DNA of 56,716 nt, taken from positions 1 through 56,716 of the forward strand of contig JAIXZX010000007.1 of assembly GCA_027489335.1 (NCBI GenBank), written 5' to 3'. Shown here one piece after another: positions 49,819 to 56,716 of this stretch. The stretch comes from Caulobacteraceae bacterium (lineage in GTDB: Bacteria; Pseudomonadota; Alphaproteobacteria; Caulobacterales; Caulobacteraceae). How positions within the stretch are numbered: position 1 is the first letter of the stretch; each line of letters starts with the position of its first letter. Under the pieces are notes generated by a model, which did no database searches, was not told where the DNA came from, and saw only the letters and a program-made list of their open reading frames with translations. A program made the position numbers and the translations under genes.

Positions 49819-51138
49819 TCAGCGGGGCCAGGTCGCAGGGTCCATGGCCAGGACCTCACCGGCGAAATGCAGGCCACCACAGATCAGGACGTGCGGGGCG
49901 GGACCCTCCAGGGCCAGGGCGGTCGACAGCGCGGCGGTGACGTCGGTCGCCGTCTGCGACACGAGCCCGGCGGTTCTGGCGGCGTCGGCGATCTCCTGCG
50001 CCGGGGCGGCGTTGGGGGAGTCGAAGCTGGTGGCCACCACCTGGGGGGCGAGATCGGCGAAGGGAGCGAAGAAGCCTGCGGCGTCCTTGCGGGCGAACAT
50101 GGCGACGATCAGGACCACCGGCCGCGGGTCGCGGGCCGTCAACCTGGCCAGGGCCTGGGCCAGAGCCGCGCCGGCATGGGGATTGTGGCCGCCATCCAGC
50201 CACAGCACCGCGCCGCGCTCGGTCGCCATCTGACCAAGAGCGCCCTCCCGCAGGCGCTGGAACCTGGCCGGCCACTGGGCGGACGCCACCCCGCGGGCCA
50301 TGGCGTCCTCGTCGATGCGGGGGTCGCCTAAGGTCAGCAGGGCGGTGACCGCCAGGCCGGCATTGTCGAACTGATGGGCGCCAAACAGGGCCGGCGGCGG
50401 CAGGTCGAGCAGCTGCTCCCCCCACTGCACCAGCAGCCGGCCATTGGCCTCCCAGGCGTCCGCGTCGGCGCCGATCAGGGTCATGGGGGCGCCCAGGGCC
50501 TCGGCCTCCGCCGTGATGACGCCTAGCGCCTCTTCCATCTGGCGGGCGACCACGACGGGGCGGCCGGCCTTGATGATCCCGGCCTTCTCCCAGGCGATCT
50601 TGGAGAGCTCCGGCCCCAGCATCTCCAGATGGTCATAGTCCACCGGCGTGATGACGCTGAGCGCCGGGGCGTCGAAGATGTTGGTGGCGTCGAACCGGCC
50701 GCCAAGACCCACCTCGATCAGGCAGAGATCGGCCGGGACTTTCGCAAAGGCCTGCAGGGCCAGCACCGTGGTGATCTCGAAGAAGCTGATCGGCTCGCCG
50801 GCGTTGGCGGCCTCCACCTCGCTGATCAGGGCCTCCATCGCCTCGTCGCTGATCAGCTCGCCGGCCACCCGGATGCGCTCGGCGAAACGGACCAGATGGG
50901 GCGAGGTCAGGACGTGGACCTTGAGGCCCGCAGCCTCGGCGATGGCGCGCATATAGGCCACGGTCGAGCCCTTGCCGTTGGTGCCGGCCACATGGATCAC
51001 CGGCGGCAGACGCCGTTCCGGATGGCCGAGCGCCGCCAGCAGGCGCTCCACCCGCCCGGTGGTCAGGTCGATCAGGCTGGGATGATTGGCGCGCAGCCGC
51101 GCGATCACCGCGTCTGAGGCCCGGATCGGATCATACAT
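49819..51138 (-). CDS. folC: Bifunctional folylpolyglutamate/dihydrofolate synthase
   Basis: A 439-residue enzyme making dihydrofolate and polyglutamylated folates. The P-loop VIHVAGTNGKGSTVAYMRAI and the family start YDPIRASDAVIARL are clear, along with HVLTSPHLVRFAERIRV. It is the last gene of the trpF-trpB-trpA-accD-folC series, an order also used in other alphaproteobacteria. Its end marks the right border of the accessory region. Confidence 0.96.
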   Translation of the reverse strand: MYDPIRASDAVIARLRANHPSLIDLTTGRVERLLAALGHPERRLPPVIHVAGTNGKGSTVAYMRAIAEAAGLKVHVLTSPHLVRFAERIRVAGELISDEAMEALISEVEAANAGEPISFFEITTVLALQAFAKVPADLCLIEVGLGGRFDATNIFDAPALSVITPVDYDHLEMLGPELSKIAWEKAGIIKAGRPVVVARQMEEALGVITAEAEALGAPMTLIGADADAWEANGRLLVQWGEQLLDLPPPALFGAHQFDNAGLAVTALLTLGDPRIDEDAMARGVASAQWPARFQRLREGALGQMATERGAVLWLDGGHNPHAGAALAQALARLTARDPRPVVLIVAMFARKDAAGFFAPFADLAPQVVATSFDSPNAAPAQEIADAARTAGLVSQTATDVTAALSTALALEGPAPHVLICGGLHFAGEVLAMDPATWPR

Positions 51139-51180
51139 GGCGGGGGCTCGGGCGGCGGGGCCTTTTCGGAAGGGACGGCG

Positions 51181-52092
51181 TCAGGCGGCGCGGGAACGGG
51201 CGCGTCCCAGCATCAGGGTCTTGAGGATCGAGCCCAGCATGGCCGGGAGGTCCGGCCGGCTGACCACCCGGTCGACCATGCCGCGCTCGGCCAGGAATTC
51301 CGAGCGCTGGAAGCCCGGCGGCAGAATCTCGCGGATGGTCTGCTCGATCACCCGGCGGCCGGAAAAGGCGATCATGGCGTTGGGCTCGGCCAAGTGCACG
51401 TCGCCCAGCATGGCGTAGGAAGCGGTCACCCCGCCAGACGTGGGGTCGGTCAGCACCACCACATAGGGCAGGCCCGCGGCCCGCAGCTCGTTCACCGCCA
51501 GGGTGGTGCGAGTCATCTGCATCAGGGAGAGCGTCCCCTCCTGCATCCGCGCCCCGCCCGAGGCGGTGAAGATCACAAAGGGGCATTGCCGGGCGATGGC
51601 CTCATGGGCGGCCTTGATGAAGGTCTCGCCGGCCGCCATGCCCAGGGACCCGCCCATGAAGGCGAAGTCCTGGACTACGACCACGGTCTCCTGGCCCTGG
51701 ATCTTGCCAACGCCGATGGCCATGGCGTCGTGTTCGCCGGTGGCCTTGCGGGCGGCCTTCAGGCGCTCGCCATAGGGGCGGTCATCGGGGAACTTCAGGG
51801 GGTCTTCGGTGACGTGCGGGGTGGCGATGCGCTCGACCACACCGTCATCGAAGGTGATCTTCAGCCGGTCCTTGGCGCCAATGCGCATGTGATGGCCCGA
51901 CGGGGTCACCCACAGGGCGGCCTCCAGGTCTGGCCGGTAGATCATCTCGCCGGTGTCGGGGCACTTGACCCAGAGGTTCTCCGGCGTCTCACGCTTGACG
52001 AAGGCGTTGCGGATGCCCGGGGCGATCCGGGAGAGCCAGCCGCCCTGGTTCCCCTGCGGGCGGGCGGGCTTTTCGTTCTTCTGATCTGCCAT
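51181..52092 (-). CDS. accD: Acetyl-CoA carboxylase carboxyltransferase subunit beta
   Basis: A 303-residue subunit carboxylating acetyl-CoA to malonyl-CoA, the first step of fatty acid synthesis. The carboxyltransferase core includes FTASGGARMQEGTLSLMQMT and SGGVTASYAMLGDVHLAEPN. The N-terminal region that forms a four-cysteine zinc finger in E. coli has only one cysteine here (WVKCPDTGEMIYR), as is usual in alphaproteobacteria. The gene sits 13 bases after trpA. Confidence 0.95.
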   Translation of the reverse strand: MADQKNEKPARPQGNQGGWLSRIAPGIRNAFVKRETPENLWVKCPDTGEMIYRPDLEAALWVTPSGHHMRIGAKDRLKITFDDGVVERIATPHVTEDPLKFPDDRPYGERLKAARKATGEHDAMAIGVGKIQGQETVVVVQDFAFMGGSLGMAAGETFIKAAHEAIARQCPFVIFTASGGARMQEGTLSLMQMTRTTLAVNELRAAGLPYVVVLTDPTSGGVTASYAMLGDVHLAEPNAMIAFSGRRVIEQTIREILPPGFQRSEFLAERGMVDRVVSRPDLPAMLGSILKTLMLGRARSRAA

Positions 52093-52104
52093 CTCTGTCG
52101 GGGT

Positions 52105-52935
52105 CTAGGCCGAAACGGGGGCGGTGCGGGCTGAGCGGACAGCCTTAGCCAGGGATTGGACTTTGGAAAGCACCCGGGCGGTCACGTCTTCGTTCCGCTC
52201 CAGGGCTTCGGCCACCTCGTCCACCAGGGCCGAGCCGACCACGGCGGCGTCGGCCACCTGGGCGATGGCGCCGGCGCGCTCGGGCGTGCGGATACCAAAG
52301 CCCACAGCCACAGGCAGACCAGAGGCGGCGCGGATGCGGGCCACCGCCGGGCGCACGGCCTCGGCGTCGGCCTCCTTGGCGCCGGTCACCCCGGTCACCG
52401 AGACATAGTAGACGAAGCCCGAGGTTCGCCGCAGGACCACCGGCAGGCGCTTGTCGTCCGTGGTGGGCGTGGCCAGGCGGATCAGGGAGATGTCGGCGGC
52501 GTCCAGGGCGTCGGCCAGGGGGTCGGCCTCCTCCGGCGGACAGTCGACGATGATCAGGCCGTCAATTCCGGCCGCGGCGGCGGCCTGGGCGAAGGCCTCG
52601 AAGCCCCAGGTCACCAGGGGGTTCAGATAGCCCATCATGATCAGCGGCGTCGTATCGTCGCCCTGCCGGAATTCCGCGGCCAGGTCGAGGACCCCCTTCA
52701 GGGTCATGCCGTCCTTCAGGGCGCGCTGGGCGGCCTTCTGGATGGGCGGGCCCTCGGCCATGGGGTCGGAGAAGGGAAAGCCCAGCTCGATCAGGTCGGC
52801 GCCGGCGGCGGGCAGGCCCTTGAGGATCTCCAGCGCCGTGGCGCGGTTCGGATCGCCGGCCATCACATAGGCCACGAAGGCGGCGCGATCCTCGGCCTTC
52901 AAGGCCGCAAACCGCGCGTCGATACGGGATTTCAT
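52105..52935 (-). CDS. trpA: Tryptophan synthase subunit alpha
   Basis: A 276-residue enzyme cleaving indole-3-glycerol phosphate to indole, which is channelled to TrpB. The catalytic Glu and Asp lie in [16 protein letters not shown], and the phosphate-binding loop [13 protein letters not shown] is present. The start codon shares one base with the trpB stop (TGATG), indicating coupling. Length and motifs are normal. Confidence 0.97.
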   Translation of the reverse strand: MKSRIDARFAALKAEDRAAFVAYVMAGDPNRATALEILKGLPAAGADLIELGFPFSDPMAEGPPIQKAAQRALKDGMTLKGVLDLAAEFRQGDDTTPLIMMGYLNPLVTWGFEAFAQAAAAAGIDGLIIVDCPPEEADPLADALDAADISLIRLATPTTDDKRLPVVLRRTSGFVYYVSVTGVTGAKEADAEAVRPAVARIRAASGLPVAVGFGIRTPERAGAIAQVADAAVVGSALVDEVAEALERNEDVTARVLSKVQSLAKAVRSARTAPVSA

Positions 52936-54176
52936 CAGATGGTGCGTCCCAGGTGGTCGGCCACGGTGGCCACGTCCTTGTCGCCGCGGCCCGACAGATT
53001 CATCACTACGACCCCGCCCTTGCCCACATCGCGGGCGATGTCGGACAGCCGCGCGATAGCGTGGGCGGATTCCAGGGCCGGAATGATGCCCTCCAGCTCG
53101 GCGCAGAGCTTGAAGGCGTCCAGCGCCTCGGTGTCGGTGCAGGTCAGGTACTGGGCCCGACCCACATCGTGCAGCCAGGAGTGCTCCGGCCCGATGCCCG
53201 GATAGTCCAGGCCCGCCGAAATGGAATGGGCCTCAGTGATCTGGCCCTCGGCGTCCTGCAGCAGATAGGTCTTGTTGCCATGGAGCACGCCCGGGCGGCC
53301 GCCATTGATGGCCGCGGCGTGGCGGTCGGTGCCCATGCCGTCGCCGGCCGCCTCGACCCCGATGATCCGCACCGACTCGTCGTTGAGGAAGGGGTGGAAG
53401 GTGCCGATGGCGTTGGAGCCGCCGCCCACGCAGGCGACCACGGCGTCAGGCAGACGGCCCTCGGCCTCCAGGACCTGCTCGCGGATCTCCCGGCCCATGA
53501 TCGCCTGGAAGTCCCGGACCATCATCGGATAGGGGTGCGGACCGGCCGCCGAGCCGATCAGATAATAGGTGTCTTCCACGTTCGTGACCCAGTCGCGCAG
53601 GGCCTCGTTCATGGCGTCCTTCAGCGTCGAAGCGCCGCTGGTCACCGGCGTGACCTCCGCGCCCAGCAGGTTCATGCGAAACACGTTCGGCCGCTGCCGG
53701 GCGACATCGACGGCGCCCATATAGACCACGCAGGGCAGACCAAACCGGGCGCAGACGGTGGCGGTGGCCACACCGTGCTGGCCAGCGCCGGTCTCGGCGA
53801 TGATCCGGGTCTTGCCCATGCGGCGGGCCAGCAGAATCTGCCCGATGCAGTTGTTGATCTTGTGGGCGCCGGTGTGGTTCAGGTCCTCGCGCTTGAAATA
53901 GATCTTGGCCCCGCCGAAATGGTCGGTCAGGCGCTCGGCGAAATAAAGCGGCGAGGGCCGGCCCACATAGTGGGTCAGAAGCCCGTTCAGCTCGGCCTGG
54001 AAGGCGGCGTCTTCCTTGGTGGCCAGATAGGCGGCCTCCAGGTCCAGCACCAGCGGCATCAGGGTCTCGGCCACATAGCGGCCGCCGAACTGACCGAACC
54101 GGCCGTTGGCGTCCGGATAGGCGGCGAAATCGTTGGGCGTCGCAGGCGGCGCCGTGGGGTGCGTCGGGGCGTTCAT
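52935..54176 (-). CDS. trpB: Tryptophan synthase subunit beta
   Basis: A 413-residue PLP enzyme joining indole and serine. The PLP lysine is in [13 protein letters not shown], the phosphate-binding loop is [15 protein letters not shown], and [13 protein letters not shown] is the substrate carboxylate loop. It is translationally coupled to trpA. Nothing unusual was seen. Confidence 0.98.
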   Translation of the reverse strand: MNAPTHPTAPPATPNDFAAYPDANGRFGQFGGRYVAETLMPLVLDLEAAYLATKEDAAFQAELNGLLTHYVGRPSPLYFAERLTDHFGGAKIYFKREDLNHTGAHKINNCIGQILLARRMGKTRIIAETGAGQHGVATATVCARFGLPCVVYMGAVDVARQRPNVFRMNLLGAEVTPVTSGASTLKDAMNEALRDWVTNVEDTYYLIGSAAGPHPYPMMVRDFQAIMGREIREQVLEAEGRLPDAVVACVGGGSNAIGTFHPFLNDESVRIIGVEAAGDGMGTDRHAAAINGGRPGVLHGNKTYLLQDAEGQITEAHSISAGLDYPGIGPEHSWLHDVGRAQYLTCTDTEALDAFKLCAELEGIIPALESAHAIARLSDIARDVGKGGVVVMNLSGRGDKDVATVADHLGRTI

Positions 54177-54204
54177 CGTCTTGCGCGTCCTTGCAAAGAG
54201 CTCG

Positions 54205-54855
54205 TCATGCGCGGCGCACGGCGTCCAGAAAGGCCGTGATCAAGGCCGGGTCCTTTAGTCCGGGACCGCGCTCCACACCAGAGGAAACGTCCACCGCGGG
54301 CGCGCCAGACAGGCTGATTGCCTTGGCCACGTTCCAGGGATCAAGGCCGCCGGCCAGGAACCAGGGCCGCGAAAACCTCCGCCCCGATAGCAGCGTCCAG
54401 TCGAACCGGGCGCCGACGCCGCCCGGCAGGGTCGCGTCCTTAGGCGGGCGCCCCTCGAACATCAGGTGGTCGGCGGCGCTCTCATAGGCGCTGACGCCCG
54501 CCAGGTCGGCGGCTTCTGACACCGGGATGACCTTGATGGTCCGCGCGCCCGTCCGCTGGCCGATGGCCGCCACCCGGGCCGGCGGCTCAGCGCCGTGCAG
54601 CTGGATCAGATCCGGCCGAAGGTGAGTCATGATCTGGTCGATGAGCGCGTCGGAGGGATCGACGCTGACAGCCACCACCTGGGCCTGGCCTCGCACGGGA
54701 GCGGTCAGGGCGCCGGCCGCTTCAGGCGAAATGTCCCGCGGGCTGGCTGGAAAGAAGATGAAGCCCAGATAGGCCGCCTGGCCGTCCAAAGCGGCGGTGA
54801 CCGCCTGCGGCGTGGACAGGCCGCAGATCTTCGAGGCGATGCGGGGGACGCTCAT
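54205..54855 (-). CDS. trpF: Phosphoribosylanthranilate isomerase
   Basis: A 216-residue TIM-barrel enzyme of tryptophan synthesis. The catalytic cysteine is in [10 protein letters not shown] near the N-terminus, [10 protein letters not shown] and [15 protein letters not shown] carry other active-site residues, and [15 protein letters not shown] binds phosphate. It is the first gene of the trpF-trpB-trpA series. Confidence 0.96.
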   Translation of the reverse strand: MSVPRIASKICGLSTPQAVTAALDGQAAYLGFIFFPASPRDISPEAAGALTAPVRGQAQVVAVSVDPSDALIDQIMTHLRPDLIQLHGAEPPARVAAIGQRTGARTIKVIPVSEAADLAGVSAYESAADHLMFEGRPPKDATLPGGVGARFDWTLLSGRRFSRPWFLAGGLDPWNVAKAISLSGAPAVDVSSGVERGPGLKDPALITAFLDAVRRA

Positions 54856-54906
54856 GTCCGCTCGATTAGGGGATGGCCACCCTTGTCCGCAAGGCGCCGC
54901 AGTGAT

Positions 54907-55353
54907 TCAGGGCGCGGGCGGGGTCTGTCCCTTGCCGCCGTTCTGCGCCTTGAGCTGGTCGCGAATCTCCATCAGCAGGACCTCGGTGGGCGAGGGCGCC
55001 GGCTGGGCTTCCGGCGGCTTTTCGGCATCCTTGCGGCGGATGGTGTTCACCAGCTTGACCAGGACGAAGACCGCCCAGGCGACGATGACGAACTGGATCA
55101 CCGTGTTGATGAAGGCGCCGTACTGGATCGCCACCAGCTCGACGGCCTCCGTTTGCGGGTTTTCGGGCCGAAGAACCCATTTGAGGCGTGAGAAATCCAC
55201 ACCGCCGGTCAGCAGCCCGATGGGCGGCATGATCACCTGATCGACCAGGCTTTTGACGATGGAGTTGAACGAGGCGCCGATGATGACGCCCACGGCCAGG
55301 TCGATGACATTGCCGCGGGAAATGAATTCGCGGAATTCCGAGACGATGCTCAC
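54907..55353 (-). CDS. mscL: Large-conductance mechanosensitive channel MscL
   Basis: A 148-residue inner membrane channel that opens under membrane tension to release solutes on osmotic down-shock. The first helix EFREFISRGNVIDLAVGVII and the second hydrophobic segment VIQFVIVAWAVFVLVKLVNT are typical. The C-terminal helix is charged, as in the family. It stands alone between trpF and ihfB. Confidence 0.97.
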   Translation of the reverse strand: MSIVSEFREFISRGNVIDLAVGVIIGASFNSIVKSLVDQVIMPPIGLLTGGVDFSRLKWVLRPENPQTEAVELVAIQYGAFINTVIQFVIVAWAVFVLVKLVNTIRRKDAEKPPEAQPAPSPTEVLLMEIRDQLKAQNGGKGQTPPAP

Positions 55354-55401
55354 GCCAGAAGGTCCTCAGGCCTAGGGAAAGGGGCAGGCAGGGATCGCCG
55401 A

Positions 55402-55683
55402 TCAGTCGGCGTTCAGACGCTCGCGCAGTTCCTTGCCGCTCTTGAAGAAGGGGACGTGCTTGGCGCGGACGTCCACCGGCTCGCCGGTGCGCGGATTGCG
55501 GCCCGAGCGGGCGTCCCTGGCCCTGACCGACAGGGCGCCAAAGCCCCGCAGCTCGACGCGACCGCCCTGTTCGAGGGCCACGATCATCTGCTCGAGGACC
55601 ACGCCCACCACCCGCTCGATGTCGCGCTGGGTCAGATGGGGATTTTCCTCGGCCAGACGGGCGATCAGTTCGGATTTGATCAT
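55402..55683 (-). CDS. ihfB: Integration host factor subunit beta
   Basis: A 93-residue DNA-bending protein of the HU/IHF family; with IhfA it shapes promoters and other DNA complexes. The DNA-contact arm [19 protein letters not shown] is clear. The ATG at 55683 gives the standard family start [17 protein letters not shown]; an in-frame extension to 55740 is non-conserved. It is just downstream of a gap carrying the rpsA terminator, in the usual rpsA-ihfB order. Confidence 0.96.
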   Translation of the reverse strand: MIKSELIARLAEENPHLTQRDIERVVGVVLEQMIVALEQGGRVELRGFGALSVRARDARSGRNPRTGEPVDVRAKHVPFFKSGKELRERLNAD

Positions 55684-55785
55684 CGCACTTTCCGCAGGTT
55701 CGGCGCGGGGGACCATGGGCGAGTCCCTGAGGATGATCAAGGCTGTATGCGGAACACCCCCAGGGCTTTGAGAGCGACGGCCACG

Positions 55786-55816
55786 AAAAAGCCCCGCCCG
55801 GCGAACCGGACGGGGC
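55786..55816 (-). terminator. Rho-independent terminator of rpsA
   Basis: On the minus strand a perfect 11-bp stem, GCCCCGTCCGG / CCGGGCGGGGC apart from one wobble, closed by a UUCG tetraloop, is followed by TTTTTCG. It starts 33 bases after the rpsA stop and is one of the strongest terminators in the window. Confidence 0.95.
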
Positions 55817-55848
55817 GATCTCAGATCAATGACCTGAAGCCAGGACGA

Positions 55849-56716
55849 TCAATCCTTGGGCTGGCCCTTTTCGCGCAGGGCCGCACCCAGGATGTCGCCG
55901 AGGGAGGCGCCGGAGTCCGACGAGCCGAACTGCTCGATGGCTTCCTTTTCCTCGGCCATTTCCAGGGCCTTGATCGACAGGGACAGACGACGGGCGCCCT
56001 TGTCGACATTGGCCACCTGCGCATCGACGCGGTCGCCGACCGCGAAACGCTCTGGACGCTGGTCAGCCCGGTCACGGGACAGGTCGGACTTGCGGATGAA
56101 GGCCGTCATCGGGGCTTCATCATCGCCCAGCCGCACCTCGATACCGCCCGAGGTGACCTCGGTGACGGTGACGGTGACGGTCTGGCCCTTGCGGTAGGCG
56201 TCGCCGGCCATCGGATCGCCGGCCAGCTGCTTGATGCCCAGCGAGATGCGCTCCTTCTCGACGTCGACGTCCAGGACCTGAGCCTTGACCATCTCGCCCT
56301 TCTGGTAGCGGGTGATGACTTCCTCGCCCGGCGCGGTCCAGTCCAGGTCGGACAGGTGCACCATGCCGTCGATGTCGTTGTCCAGACCGATGAACAGGCC
56401 GAACTCGGTGGCGTTCTTGACTTCGCCCTCGACGGTGGAGCCGACCGGATGGGTTTCCAGGAAGGCGTCCCAGGGGTTGGCCATGGCCTGCTTCAGGCCG
56501 AGCGACACGCGACGCTTGGACGGATCGACGTCCAGAACGACCACTTCCACTTCCTGAGAGGTGGAGACGATCTTGCCCGGATGGACGTTCTTCTTGGTCC
56601 AGGACATTTCCGACACGTGGACCAGGCCCTCGACCCCGGCTTCCAGCTCCACGAAGGCGCCGTAGTCGGTGATGTTGGTGATCCGGCCGGTGAACTTGGC
56701 GCCGACGGGATACTTG
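55849..56716 (-). CDS. rpsA: 30S ribosomal protein S1 (partial, 5' end outside window)
   Basis: The C-terminal part of ribosomal protein S1, which binds mRNA on the small subunit. The frame stays open to the window edge. Repeated S1 domains are visible: ITDYGAFVELEAGVEGLVHV, ATEFGLFIGLDNDIDGMVHL and a less conserved TSGGIEVRLGDD segment. The last segment is an acidic tail. The terminator lies beyond its stop. Confidence 0.97.
   Translation of the reverse strand, partial: KYPVGAKFTGRITNITDYGAFVELEAGVEGLVHVSEMSWTKKNVHPGKIVSTSQEVEVVVLDVDPSKRRVSLGLKQAMANPWDAFLETHPVGSTVEGEVKNATEFGLFIGLDNDIDGMVHLSDLDWTAPGEEVITRYQKGEMVKAQVLDVDVEKERISLGIKQLAGDPMAGDAYRKGQTVTVTVTEVTSGGIEVRLGDDEAPMTAFIRKSDLSRDRADQRPERFAVGDRVDAQVANVDKGARRLSLSIKALEMAEEKEAIEQFGSSDSGASLGDILGAALREKGQPKD

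Overview
The window is high-GC alphaproteobacterial chromosome, almost certainly from the Caulobacteraceae (Caulobacter, Phenylobacterium or a relative). The strongest markers are a DivL orthologue with tyrosine in the phospho-acceptor position of its kinase core, an MmcB-type DNA repair gene, SOS boxes of the alphaproteobacterial GTTC-N7-GTTC type, and the order trpF-trpB-trpA-accD-folC. No rRNA, tRNA, CRISPR array, integrase or transposase was seen.

Layout. Positions 1-4066 hold the F1 part of ATP synthase (atpH-A-G-D, minus strand, atpD cut by the window edge). Positions 4258-9330 carry small envelope and housekeeping genes: a hotdog-like protein, a secreted protein, a bifunctional penicillin-binding protein, a YgjP-like metallopeptidase and an intracellular PHA depolymerase. 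Positions 9449-12155 are a RegB/RegA redox two-component system with a divergent SenC/Sco gene. Then come SOS-controlled mmcB, a lipocalin, two tandem paralogous diiron proteins, a minimal zincin, and divL. Positions 19441-24545 encode a ferredoxin and its FAD reductase followed by succinate dehydrogenase sdhC-D-A-B, with a divergent LysR regulator. Positions 25738-39359 contain zapE, a thioredoxin-like protein, mmsA, and a long plus-strand operon (acyltransferase, tsaE, amgK, murU, addB, addA) ending in trxA and a terminator.

Positions 39430-49800 are accessory. At the left edge is a start-less gene remnant. Next is a clearly AT-richer two-gene cassette: a GIY-YIG-like protein and an AIPR-family protein with an N-terminal nuclease-like motif, a likely phage-defence unit. 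Beyond it lie a nitronate monooxygenase, an HxlR/DoxX-like/SnoaL-SDR locus, several small conserved proteins (DUF4287, a 57-residue protein, DUF2200, a GFA-type zinc protein), a tail-anchored protein under an apparent SOS box, and some membrane and lipoproteins. Core chromosome resumes with folC, accD, trpA, trpB, trpF, mscL, ihfB and the 3' part of rpsA.

The two most interesting regulatory signals are not coding. A 14-bp palindrome (TGACGCCGGCGTCA or a close variant) lies upstream of both diiron genes and of the ferredoxin-reductase/ferredoxin operon about 5 kb away, tying them into one candidate redox system. GTTC-N7-GTTC motifs mark two SOS targets: mmcB, as expected from Caulobacter, and an uncharacterised C-terminally anchored membrane protein.
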